64,000 nt of DNA from Streptomyces sp. SS1-1 (GCF_008973465.1 NZ_WBXN01000004.1:4938501-5002500); one strand, 5' to 3'. Positions 16,268 to 24,216 are shown, counted from the stretch's first letter. Made by a program: numbers and translations. The notes: a model not told the origin generated them from the letters alone.

Positions 16268-17236
16268 CTACGACCGGTCGAGCGCCGGCATCAGACGCAG
16301 CGCGTTGTCCCGGTTGATGCGCTGGAGCTGCTCCTCGGACAGGAACGGGTCGCTGTCCAGGGCCGGCGTCACCCGGTCGGCGATGACGTGCGCGGGCGTC
16401 GGCGGCCAGTCCGTGCCGAAGAGGATGCGGTCCGGGTCCACGGTGGCCATCAGCGTCGGCGTCGCGGACGGCGACATCGGCCCGGCCGTGTCGAAGTAGA
16501 AGCGGTGCAGATAGTCGCGGACCCGCTCGGGCTCGATGCCCGGCTCCACCGAGCCGCCGAACAGCTCCAGGCGGGTGGCCATGTAGGGGAGGAAGCCACC
16601 GCCGTGCGGCAGGACGAAGCTCAGGTTCGGGTAGCGGTCCAGGGTGCCGTTGCGGATGAGGTTCACGGCCGCGCGGGTCGTGTCCATCAGGAAGTCGCAC
16701 ACGAAGGGCGGCATCCCCGGCAGCCCGCCGGCGCCGTCCTTGCCGGCCGGCACCTCCATGGGGTGCGTGCTGACGACCGCGGACCGCTCGTCCAGCTCCC
16801 GCAGCAGCCGGTCGTGCGCCGGGTCGCCGAGGAAGACGCCGCCCATGCTGGTCCGGGTGCTCACCCCGACCGCGCCGAGCTCGTCCAGGCCGTGCCGCAC
16901 GCTCCAGGACGACAGCTCCAGGTCGTCCAGGAAGACCGGGGTGAAGAAGGCGAAGCGCTCCGGGTCGGCCTCGACGACGTCGGCCGCCGCGCGCAGCGCG
17001 ACCCGGGCGCTCTCCTGACGCGCGGTCCGGTCCTGGAACCGGCCGAGCATGGCCACGGTCATCACGGCGGTGCCGATGCCCGTCTTGTCCATGATCTCCA
17101 GGGCCGCGTCGCGGTCCCAGCGGGTCCACCAGGGCAGCCTCTGCCGGTCGACGACGCCGTGCTGTTCCGCCCAGTCCAGCCAGGCCGGGGCGGTGAAGTG
17201 GTGGTGGACGTCGATGCGTCCGGAGAGAGGGGGCAT
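16268..17236 (-). CDS. ACMSD-family amidohydrolase/decarboxylase in pigment cluster
   Basis: A 322-residue TIM-barrel metal enzyme of amidohydrolase family 2. Metal-ligand motifs are IDVHHHF at the N-terminus, VVSTHP in the middle, VLPHGGGFLPYM and FGTDWPPT near the end. This layout matches ACMSD and orsellinate/6-methylsalicylate-type non-hydrolytic decarboxylases more than true amidases. It is transcribed with the FAD monooxygenase behind which it lies, convergent to the PKS genes. It is not a component of the S. coelicolor whiE set as I remember it. Decarboxylation of the pigment's carboxyl end is a reasonable guess. Confidence 0.85.
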   Translation of the reverse strand: MPPLSGRIDVHHHFTAPAWLDWAEQHGVVDRQRLPWWTRWDRDAALEIMDKTGIGTAVMTVAMLGRFQDRTARQESARVALRAAADVVEADPERFAFFTPVFLDDLELSSWSVRHGLDELGAVGVSTRTSMGGVFLGDPAHDRLLRELDERSAVVSTHPMEVPAGKDGAGGLPGMPPFVCDFLMDTTRAAVNLIRNGTLDRYPNLSFVLPHGGGFLPYMATRLELFGGSVEPGIEPERVRDYLHRFYFDTAGPMSPSATPTLMATVDPDRILFGTDWPPTPAHVIADRVTPALDSDPFLSEEQLQRINRDNALRLMPALDRS

Positions 17237-17257
17237 GGCACACCGTCCTCGGTGCTC

Positions 17258-17318
17258 GATGAGGGGTGACAGTGATGAGGGGCGCGGTGATGCGGGGTGC
17301 GGTGATGCGGGGTGGCGG
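17258..17318. repeat. Short tandem repeat of about 15 bp between amidohydrolase and FAD hydroxylase genes
   Basis: Four degenerate units beginning GATGAGGGG or GATGCGGGG follow one another with 15-16 base period. The array fills most of the 88-base gap upstream of the amidohydrolase start. It may have arisen by slippage. Confidence 0.6.
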
Positions 17319-17324
17319 GGCGGG

Positions 17325-18956
17325 TCAGTCGCGGCAGAGCACGCTCCGCAGCACGTTCGTCAGGACCCGGTCGGCGTCCGGCATGGCCGCGTCGGCCCGC
17401 CAGGCGACGAAGCCGTCGGGGCGCACCAGCACCGCGCCGTCCTCGGCCGTGCCGTGCAGCTCGGCCCAGTCGGCGCCCGCCTCCGGGGCCAGGTCGTGGT
17501 CGGGTCCGGTGCCCACGAGGTACGCCTCGACGGGCACGCCCAGGTTCGCCGACGCCTGCTGCACGGCGGTCCGCCACTTCTGCCCGCCCGACCCGGCGAG
17601 CAGCACGAAGGAGCGCTCGTACAGGTCCAGGGTGGAGATCCGGACGCCGTCCCGGGTGACCCACAGGTGGGGCGCGCGGCTCCCCGGCTCACCGCCGAGC
17701 TCGAAGGCGTCCGGCACGACCGGGCGGTGCGCGGGGGCGTCCACGACGGCCCGGGAGGCGTAGCGGTAGCACAGGGCGACGGTCATCATGTCCGCCGGAT
17801 CGTCGGTGCGTTCCGTGGCGGGGCTGAAGCCGGGGTGCTGTTCGTCGGCGGCCTGGAGGCAGGCGCGGGTGCCGGTGGCCAGCGCGACCGGGCGCCGTTC
17901 GAGCTCGTAGGTGTCCAGCAGCGCCGGTCCCGCCCAGCCGCGCAGCACGGCCGCCAGCTTCCAGGCCAGGTTGTGGGCGTCCTGGATGCCGGTGTTGGAG
18001 CCGAACGCGCCGGTGGGCGGCATCTCGTGGGCGGAGTCGCCGGCGAGCAGGACACGGCCCTGGCCGTAGGCGTCGGCGACGCGCTTCGAGGCGTGCCAGG
18101 GCGCCCGGCCGGTGATCTCGACGTCGATGTCCTGGACGCCGGCCGCGGCGCGGATGTGCGCGGCGAGCCGTTCGTCGGTGAAGTCCTCGAGGGTCTCGCC
18201 GCGGGCCGGGTACCAGGGGACGTGGATGACCCAGCGTTCCTCGTTGTCGACCGGGAGCAGCGCGCCCTCGCCGTCGGGGTCGGTCACGTAGCAGACGACG
18301 AATCGTTTCTCGCCGACGTGGTCCTTCAGCTTCCGGCTGCGGAAGGTGACGCTGACGTTGTGGAACAGCTCGCCCGGTCCCGACTGGCCGATCTCCAGGC
18401 GGGTGCGCACCGGGCTGCGCGGGCCGTCGGCCGCGACCAGGTAGTCGGCGTGCACCACCCGGGTCAGGCCGGACGCCCGGTCCAGGATCTCGGCCCGTAC
18501 GCCCTCGCCGTCCTGGGTGAAGGACAGCACCTCGGAGCCGAAGCGGACGTCGGCGCCCAACTCCCGCGCGTACTCCAGCAGTACGGGCTCCAGGTCGTTC
18601 TGGCTGCACAGGCACCAGTCCGACGAGCTCACCGTGGTGATGTCCATGCCGCCGGAGATGTCCCCGATGATCCAGCGGCGCCGCGTCCCGGTGAGGGTGT
18701 CCACCTGGAGGATGCCGTCGTTGCCGGACAGCACGCGCGCCGCCTCACGGATCCGCGGCTCCACGCCGGCGGTCCGGTAGATCTCCATCGTGCGCACGTT
18801 GTTGCCCCGGCCGCGCGGGTGCGTGGACGTCCCGGTATGCCGTTCCACGAGGAGGTGCTGAATTCCGAGGCGTCCCAGGAAGACCGAAGTGGAAAGACCC
18901 ACCAGGGAACCGCCGACGACGAGAACTGGTACAGATTCCGCTTCGTGTCCGCTCAC
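17325..18956 (-). CDS. FAD-dependent aromatic polyketide hydroxylase (WhiE ORFVIII type)
   Basis: A 543-residue class A flavoprotein monooxygenase of the PHBH/TcmG fold. The dinucleotide motif is VLVVGGSLVGLSTSVFLGRLG, where the usual GxGxxG reads GGSLVG. The DG motif is YLVAADGPRSPVR and the GD motif is GRVLLAGDSAHEMPPTGAFG, followed by NTGIQDAHNLAWKL. A C-terminal thioredoxin-like domain (about 400-540) is usual for this group. It probably hydroxylates an aromatic ring of the pigment using NAD(P)H and oxygen. It is divergent from the P450 gene, from which 148 bases separate it, and about 88 bases upstream of the amidohydrolase. Confidence 0.92.
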   Translation of the reverse strand: MSGHEAESVPVLVVGGSLVGLSTSVFLGRLGIQHLLVERHTGTSTHPRGRGNNVRTMEIYRTAGVEPRIREAARVLSGNDGILQVDTLTGTRRRWIIGDISGGMDITTVSSSDWCLCSQNDLEPVLLEYARELGADVRFGSEVLSFTQDGEGVRAEILDRASGLTRVVHADYLVAADGPRSPVRTRLEIGQSGPGELFHNVSVTFRSRKLKDHVGEKRFVVCYVTDPDGEGALLPVDNEERWVIHVPWYPARGETLEDFTDERLAAHIRAAAGVQDIDVEITGRAPWHASKRVADAYGQGRVLLAGDSAHEMPPTGAFGSNTGIQDAHNLAWKLAAVLRGWAGPALLDTYELERRPVALATGTRACLQAADEQHPGFSPATERTDDPADMMTVALCYRYASRAVVDAPAHRPVVPDAFELGGEPGSRAPHLWVTRDGVRISTLDLYERSFVLLAGSGGQKWRTAVQQASANLGVPVEAYLVGTGPDHDLAPEAGADWAELHGTAEDGAVLVRPDGFVAWRADAAMPDADRVLTNVLRSVLCRD

Positions 18957-19104
18957 GTCGACGATGTTTACCGTGACGGCCCACGAGCCACACGTGCTTC
19001 CTCAGGCGAACCCGTATGGCGCAGCGCCGTTTGCGGCGTCCCGCGCCCCGGGCAACTGTGGCTTCACACCACGGTCATTCACGCCAACCCCCGGGGAATC
19101 AGTC
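18957..19104. promoter_or_regulatory. Divergent promoter region FAD hydroxylase / P450
   Basis: A 148-base gap between divergent starts. It is richer in A/T than surrounding coding DNA and must contain both promoters. No clean palindrome was recognised. Confidence 0.4.
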
Positions 19105-20373
19105 ATGACGCAAGCGTTCGCATCCGAGGAATCCGAGGCACTGTCGGCACAGGAGGCGGCCGCCGCGGCGTCGTCGTGCAGCCGGGAGTTCCGCGCAAAC
19201 CCGCACCCCGTGTACGCCGCCCTCAGGGAGTCGGCGCCGGTCTGCCCGCTGTCCCCGCCGCACGGCGTGCAGACGTACCTCATCACGCGTTATGACGACG
19301 CCCGCGCCGCCCTCGCCGACCCCCGGTTCAGCAAGGACATGTACGGCGCCATCGACGCCTACCACCGGATCTTCGGCGACTCGTCGATCGCCCTCGACGA
19401 CAACATGCTCTTCTCCGACCCGCCGAAGCACACGCGGCTGCGGCGCATCGTCGGCAACACCTTCACCCCGAAGCGCGTGGAATCCCTGCGGGCCCGGGTC
19501 CAGCAGATCACCGACGAACTGCTCGACGCCTGCCCGACGAACGAGCCGGTGAATCTTCTGCCGGAATTCTGCTTCCCCCTTCCGCTGCAGGTCATCTGTG
19601 AACTCCTCGGCGTTCCGGAGAACGAGCGGAAGCAGGCGCAGGAATGGTCCGCGACGGTCGCCCAGACCGGATTCGGTCCGGAGGCGCGCGCGAAACTGGA
19701 GATCGCCGAGGGAAATCTCCGCGACTATCTCGTGGACCTCTGCGCGCGCAAGCGCAGGGAGCCGGACGGCGGTCTGCTCAGCGCCCTCGTCACCGCCCAG
19801 GACCAGGAGGGCGCCCTCACCGACGGCGAACTCGTCTCCACGGCCTGGGTGCTGCTCTTCGCCGGGCACAAGTCGACGGCGTACCAGATCGGGAACGCGG
19901 TCTACCACCTGCTCAGCCGGCCGGACCAGAAGGAGCTGGCGCTGAAGGACGCGAGCACGCTGGCCGCGGCCATCGAGGAGGTCTTCCGGTTCGAGACCTC
20001 CGTGGAGAACTCCACGTTCCGCTACGCCAGGGAGGACGTGGTCGTCCGGGACACCCTGATCCCCAAGGGCGCCCTGGTCCAGATCTCCATCACCGGCGCC
20101 CACCGCGACCCGGAGATGTTCCCCGCCCCCGACGAGATGGACGTCCGGCGCCCGAACGTCCAGGCGTCGCACCTCGCCTTCGGCTACGGCCCGCACTACT
20201 GCGTCGGCGCCCCGCTCGCCCGGCTGGAGATGCAGATCGCCCTGGGCACGCTCTTCGCGCGGCACCCGAAGGTGGCCCTCGCCCAGAAGCCCGAGGACGC
20301 GCGCTGGATGACCGTGCCGTTCCCCGCCTTCCGCGGTCTGGCCGAACTGCCCGTCGTCCTCGACCCGTCATGA
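19105..20373 (+). CDS. Cytochrome P450 of pigment cluster, atypical I-helix
   Basis: A 422-residue soluble bacterial P450. The heme loop FGYGPHYCVG and the K-helix EVFR (ExxR) are canonical. The oxygen-activation motif in the I-helix reads AGHKST where most family members have AGHETT-like sequence, so both the acid and the following threonine are altered to Lys and Ser. The start at 19105 is supported by CCGGGGAATC upstream; the longer frame overlaps the divergent promoter. Its stop overlaps the ABM-like gene as ATGA. Position opposite the FAD hydroxylase implies tailoring of the same polyketide, for example oxidative coupling (inference). Confidence 0.92.
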   Translation: MTQAFASEESEALSAQEAAAAASSCSREFRANPHPVYAALRESAPVCPLSPPHGVQTYLITRYDDARAALADPRFSKDMYGAIDAYHRIFGDSSIALDDNMLFSDPPKHTRLRRIVGNTFTPKRVESLRARVQQITDELLDACPTNEPVNLLPEFCFPLPLQVICELLGVPENERKQAQEWSATVAQTGFGPEARAKLEIAEGNLRDYLVDLCARKRREPDGGLLSALVTAQDQEGALTDGELVSTAWVLLFAGHKSTAYQIGNAVYHLLSRPDQKELALKDASTLAAAIEEVFRFETSVENSTFRYAREDVVVRDTLIPKGALVQISITGAHRDPEMFPAPDEMDVRRPNVQASHLAFGYGPHYCVGAPLARLEMQIALGTLFARHPKVALAQKPEDARWMTVPFPAFRGLAELPVVLDPS

Positions 20374-20690
20374 CGGGCGGTGCCCCGGGCCGCGTGCGCG
20401 TGGTGCGGCTGCTGCGCGTGCGCGACGGGATGGAGGCGGACTTCGTCACCTCGTACGACGAGGTCCGCCGGGGCTCGACGGCCGTCCCCGGGCACCTCGG
20501 GGAACAGCTGTGCCGCTCCCTGGACGACCCCGCCCAGTGGCTGCTCACCAGCGAGTGGGACAGCTTCGAGGCGGTACGGGCGTGGCGGACCGGTTCCGCG
20601 CACCGGGCCCTGGTCGAGCGGATGAACGCCTGTCTGCACGACGACCGCTGGACGTCGGTGTTCGAGGTCAGGCAGACCACGTCCGCGTGA
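20370..20690 (+). CDS. ABM-like protein related to the WhiE ORFI N-terminal domain
   Basis: A 106-residue ferredoxin-like protein. Its VPGHLGEQLCRSLDDPAQWLLTSEW closely parallels IPGHLGDQLCQSVENPSQWIITSEW of the first pigment gene at 11006-12115. It is therefore a stand-alone version of that N-terminal module. It starts within the stop of the P450 gene and is co-translated with it. Antibiotic biosynthesis monooxygenase-type domains often act on polyketide intermediates, but its reaction is unknown. Confidence 0.85.
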   Translation: MTGGAPGRVRVVRLLRVRDGMEADFVTSYDEVRRGSTAVPGHLGEQLCRSLDDPAQWLLTSEWDSFEAVRAWRTGSAHRALVERMNACLHDDRWTSVFEVRQTTSA

Positions 20691-20767
20691 GCGGCCGGCG
20701 CGGGCGCCGGGGAGTGCGACCGAAGGGCGAGACGGGGCTGACCAGCATATGACCGGCCGGTAAGGTC

Positions 20768-21283
20768 GTGCGCGTGCCGAAGCCGCTCAGTCTTCCCTTC
20801 GACCCCATCGCCCGCGCCGACGAGCTCTGGAAGCAGCGCTGGGGCAGTGTGCCGTCCATGGCCGCCATCACCTCGATCATGCGCGCCCAGCAGATCCTGC
20901 TCGCCGAGGTCGACGCGGTGGTCAAGCCCTACGGGCTGACCTTCGCCCGCTACGAGGCCCTGGTCCTGCTGAACTTCTCCAAGGCCGGCGAGCTGCCGAT
21001 GTCCAAGATCGGCGAGCGGCTGATGGTGCACCCCACGTCGGTGACGAACACCGTGGACCGGCTGGTCCGGTCCGGCCTGGTGGCCAAGCGCCCCAACCCC
21101 AACGACGGCCGCGGCACCCTCGCCTCCATCACCGACAAGGGCCGCGAGGTCGTCGACGCGGCCACCCGCGACCTGATGGCGATGGACTTCGGTCTCGGCG
21201 TGTACGACGCCGAGGAGTGCGCGGAGATCTTCGCGATGCTGCGCCCGCTGCGGGTCGCGGCACACGACTTCGAGGACGGCTGA
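20768..21283 (+). CDS. MarR-family transcriptional regulator
   Basis: A 171-residue winged-helix regulator. Recognisable parts are LTFARYEALVLLNFSKAGELPMSKIGERLMVHPTSVTNTVDRLVRSGLV and the wing PNDGRGTLASITDKG. GTG at 20768 is used here; another GTG two codons on is possible. There is no clear Shine-Dalgarno, so the message may be leaderless. It lies 43 bases before a DUF3817 gene and close to icmA. Whether it controls the pigment genes to its left or the acyl-CoA genes to its right cannot be told. Confidence 0.9.
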   Translation: MRVPKPLSLPFDPIARADELWKQRWGSVPSMAAITSIMRAQQILLAEVDAVVKPYGLTFARYEALVLLNFSKAGELPMSKIGERLMVHPTSVTNTVDRLVRSGLVAKRPNPNDGRGTLASITDKGREVVDAATRDLMAMDFGLGVYDAEECAEIFAMLRPLRVAAHDFEDG

Positions 21284-21326
21284 CCCCCGCCAAGATCTCC
21301 CGGAACGGGTGGTTACGCTCTTCCCC

Positions 21327-21659
21327 ATGAAGAAGAGCGTCCTGACCCGCTACCGGGTGATGGCCTACGTCACCGCCGTCATGCTGCTCGTGCTGTGCAC
21401 CTGCATGGTGTTCAAGTACGGCTTCGACATGGGCGAGGACGTCACCTTCGCCGTCTCCCAGGTCCACGGCTTCCTGTACATCGTGTACCTGATCTTCGCG
21501 TTCGACCTCGGGTCCAAGGCGAAGTGGCCGTTCGGCAAGCTGCTCTGGGTGCTCCTCGCCGGCACGATCCCGCTCGCCGCCTTCTTCGTCGAGCGCACGG
21601 TCACGCGCGAGGTGGAACCGCTGGTCAGCGGCGTGGAGCCGGCCGCCGCCAAGGCCTGA
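21327..21659 (+). CDS. DUF3817 membrane protein (second copy)
   Basis: A 110-residue membrane protein with three hydrophobic segments, related to the gene at 10126-10470. The shared signature is VHGFLYIVYLIFAFDLGSKAKWPFGK and the end IPLAAFFVERTV. ATG 21327 lacks a nearby Shine-Dalgarno and may be leaderless; a GTG at 21309 is an alternative. Function is unknown. Confidence 0.88.
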   Translation: MKKSVLTRYRVMAYVTAVMLLVLCTCMVFKYGFDMGEDVTFAVSQVHGFLYIVYLIFAFDLGSKAKWPFGKLLWVLLAGTIPLAAFFVERTVTREVEPLVSGVEPAAAKA

Positions 21660-21701
21660 GACGACCGCCGCGCCCCGGGTGCGGCGGTTCTCCCATCGAC
21701 A

Positions 21702-21723
21702 TTTACTTGGACGTCCTAGTAAA
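21702..21723. promoter_or_regulatory. Near-perfect 22-bp palindrome in the icmA promoter
   Basis: The core ACTTGGACGTCCTAGT extends to TTT/AAA on either side, giving 20 of 22 symmetric bases. It ends nine bases before the icmA ATG and overlaps TAGTAAAT, a candidate -10 element. This position fits a repressor operator on a short-leader transcript. Confidence 0.6.
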
Positions 21724-21732
21724 TTCGTGGGT

Positions 21733-23433
21733 ATGGACGCTGACGCCATCGAGGAGGGCCGCCGTCGCTGGCAGGCCCGGTACGACGCCGCGCGCAAGCG
21801 CGACGCAGACTTCACCACGCTCTCCGGGGACCCCGTGGAGCCGGTGTACGGGCCCCGGCCGGGAGACCGGTACGAGGGCTTCGAGCGGATCGGCTGGCCC
21901 GGGGAGTACCCCTTCACCCGCGGGCTGTACCCGACCGGCTACCGAGGGCGGACGTGGACCATCCGGCAGTTCGCCGGGTTCGGCAACGCCGAGCAGACCA
22001 ACGAGCGCTACAAGATGATCCTCGGCAACGGCGGAGGCGGCCTCTCCGTCGCCTTCGACATGCCGACCCTCATGGGCCGCGACTCCGACGACCCGCGCTC
22101 GCTCGGCGAGGTCGGGCACTGCGGCGTCGCCATCGACTCGGCCGCCGACATGGAGGTCCTCTTCAAGGACATCCCGCTGGGCGACGTGACCACGTCCATG
22201 ACCATCAGCGGGCCCGCCGTGCCCGTCTTCTGCATGTACCTCGTGGCCGCCGAGCGCCAGGGCGTCGACCCGGCCGTGCTCAACGGCACCCTGCAGACCG
22301 ACATCTTCAAGGAGTACATCGCGCAGAAGGAGTGGCTCTTCCAGCCCGAGCCGCACCTGCGCCTCATCGGCGACCTGATGGAGCACTGCGCGGCCGGCAT
22401 CCCCGCCTACAAGCCGCTGTCCGTCTCCGGCTACCACATCCGCGAGGCCGGGGCCACGGCCGCGCAGGAGCTGGCGTACACCCTCGCCGACGGCTTCGGC
22501 TACGTCGAGCTGGGCCTCAGCCGCGGCCTGGACGTGGACGTCTTCGCGCCGGGCCTGTCCTTCTTCTTCGACGCGCACGTCGACTTCTTCGAGGAGATCG
22601 CCAAGTTCCGCGCCGCCCGCCGCATCTGGGCGCGCTGGATGCGGGACGTGTACGGCGCCCGGACCGACAAGGCCCAGTGGCTGCGCTTCCACACCCAGAC
22701 CGCCGGTGTCTCGCTGACCGCGCAGCAGCCGTACAACAACGTCGTGCGCACCGCCGTGGAGGCGCTGGCCGCCGTGCTCGGCGGGACCAACTCGCTGCAC
22801 ACCAACGCCCTCGACGAGACCCTCGCCCTGCCCTCCGAGCAGGCCGCCGAGATCGCGCTGCGCACCCAGCAGGTCCTCATGGAGGAGACCGGCGTCGGCA
22901 ACGTCGCCGACCCGCTGGGCGGCTCCTGGTACGTCGAGCAGCTCACCGACCGGATCGAGGCCGACGCCGAGAAGATCTTCGAGCAGATCAAGGAGCGGGG
23001 CCTGCGCGCCCACCCCGACGGCAGGCACCCCATCGGGCCGATCACCTCCGGCATCCTGCGCGGGATCGAGGACGGCTGGTTCACCGGCGAGATCGCCGAG
23101 TCCGCCTTCCAGTACCAGCGCTCCCTGGAGAAGGGCGACAAGAAGGTCGTCGGCGTCAACGTGCACACCGGCTCCGTCACCGGCGACCTGGAGATCCTCC
23201 GGGTCAGCCACGAGGTGGAGCGCGAGCAGGTGCGGGTGCTGGCCGACCGCAAGGCCGCCCGCGACGACGCCGCCGTGCGCACCGCGCTGGACGCCATGCT
23301 GGACGCCGCCCGCAGCGGCGCCAACATGATCGAGCCGATGCTGGACGCCGTACGCGCCGAGGCGACCCTGGGCGAGATCTGCGACGCCCTGCGCGACGAG
23401 TGGGGCGTCTACACCGAGCCGGCGGGCTTCTGA
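21733..23433 (+). CDS. icmA: Isobutyryl-CoA mutase large subunit
   Basis: Catalyses the coenzyme B12-dependent rearrangement of isobutyryl-CoA and n-butyryl-CoA together with a separate small subunit. It has exactly 566 residues and ends without the C-terminal cobalamin-binding domain of methylmalonyl-CoA mutase. The substrate-specificity residues are F80 in TIRQFAGFG and Q198 in KEYIAQKEW, where methylmalonyl-CoA mutase has Tyr and Arg. Start ATG 21733 gives this numbering, which fits known IcmA; the frame extends to 21679 without support. The B12-binding subunit IcmB is not in the window. A 20-bp tandem duplication spans the stop codon. Confidence 0.95.
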   Translation: MDADAIEEGRRRWQARYDAARKRDADFTTLSGDPVEPVYGPRPGDRYEGFERIGWPGEYPFTRGLYPTGYRGRTWTIRQFAGFGNAEQTNERYKMILGNGGGGLSVAFDMPTLMGRDSDDPRSLGEVGHCGVAIDSAADMEVLFKDIPLGDVTTSMTISGPAVPVFCMYLVAAERQGVDPAVLNGTLQTDIFKEYIAQKEWLFQPEPHLRLIGDLMEHCAAGIPAYKPLSVSGYHIREAGATAAQELAYTLADGFGYVELGLSRGLDVDVFAPGLSFFFDAHVDFFEEIAKFRAARRIWARWMRDVYGARTDKAQWLRFHTQTAGVSLTAQQPYNNVVRTAVEALAAVLGGTNSLHTNALDETLALPSEQAAEIALRTQQVLMEETGVGNVADPLGGSWYVEQLTDRIEADAEKIFEQIKERGLRAHPDGRHPIGPITSGILRGIEDGWFTGEIAESAFQYQRSLEKGDKKVVGVNVHTGSVTGDLEILRVSHEVEREQVRVLADRKAARDDAAVRTALDAMLDAARSGANMIEPMLDAVRAEATLGEICDALRDEWGVYTEPAGF

Positions 23434-23460
23434 GCACCTAGGCGGGCTTCTGAGCACCTA
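23421..23460 (+). repeat. Perfect 20-bp tandem duplication across the icmA stop
   Basis: GGCGGGCTTCTGAGCACCTA occurs twice in immediate succession (23421-23440 and 23441-23460). The first copy holds the last three codons and the TGA stop of icmA; the second is untranslated. Confidence 0.95.
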
Positions 23461-23490
23461 GGGGAGGGCGGACCGGGTTCCGCCCTCCCC
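23461..23490. terminator. Terminator between icmA and tetR
   Basis: A perfect 12-bp stem, GGGGAGGGCGGA with its complement, and a 6-base loop lie between the convergent genes. Confidence 0.85.
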
Positions 23491-23495
23491 GCCGC

Positions 23496-24131
23496 TCAGT
23501 CACCGGCCGCGGCCGCCCCGGCGCCCGCCAGCCCCAGCAGCAGCACCTGGGTGAAGCCGCGCACCCACTCCTCGTCCGCCGGATGCCCGCTCACCAGCGT
23601 CCGGTGCACCACGGCTCCCGCCACCATGTCGAAGATGAGGTCGGCCGTACGCTCCGACTCCGCCGGGTCGGACTGCGGCGGCAGCTCCCCGCGGCCCTGG
23701 GCCCGCGCCCGGCCCTCCAGCACCAGCCGCTTCTGCCGGTCGACGATCGACGTGCGGATACGGTCGCGCAGCGCCTCGTCACGGGTGGACTCCGCCACGA
23801 CCGCCATCAGGCCGCTCCTCGCCTCCGGCCGGGCCAGGATCGCCGCGAACTGGAGCACGACGCCCTCGATGTCGGCGGCCAGGCTGCCCCGGTCGGGCAG
23901 GCGCAGGGCGTCGAACAGCTCGGCGACCGCGTCCACCACCAGTTCGTGCTTGCCGGCCCAGCGCCGGTAGAGCGTCGTCTTCGCGACCCCGGCCCGGGTG
24001 GCCACGTCCCCCAGGGTGAGCTTCGACCAGCCCAGCTCGACCAGTGCCTCCCGGGTGGCCGCCAGGATCGCGGCGTCCGCGGCGGCGCTGCGGGGGCGTC
24101 CGGGGCGTGCGGGAACGGGGTGGCTCTGCAT
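23496..24131 (-). CDS. TetR-family transcriptional regulator
   Basis: A 211-residue repressor. The N-terminal helix-turn-helix is LTLGDVATRAGVAKTTLYRRWAGKHELVVDAV. The C-terminal domain resembles the TetR_C_11/C_16-like group (AAILARPEARSGLMAVVAEST) but ligand cannot be guessed. A perfect 17-base palindrome 86 bases upstream of the start is a good operator candidate for autoregulation. It converges with icmA. Confidence 0.92.
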   Translation of the reverse strand: MQSHPVPARPGRPRSAAADAAILAATREALVELGWSKLTLGDVATRAGVAKTTLYRRWAGKHELVVDAVAELFDALRLPDRGSLAADIEGVVLQFAAILARPEARSGLMAVVAESTRDEALRDRIRTSIVDRQKRLVLEGRARAQGRGELPPQSDPAESERTADLIFDMVAGAVVHRTLVSGHPADEEWVRGFTQVLLLGLAGAGAAAAGD

Positions 24132-24216
24132 GGTTCGACCCTATCCGTGCGCATGTCGTGCGGCTGGTGAGGGAGATCACGGGCGGGGGGTGTCCCGGAG
24201 GTCTCCCTTGCCATTA

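Noticed and set aside
21733..23433. Annotation as methylmalonyl-CoA mutase or MeaA (ethylmalonyl-CoA mutase)
   Set aside because: Length of 566, missing B12-binding domain and F80/Q198 fit IcmA instead.
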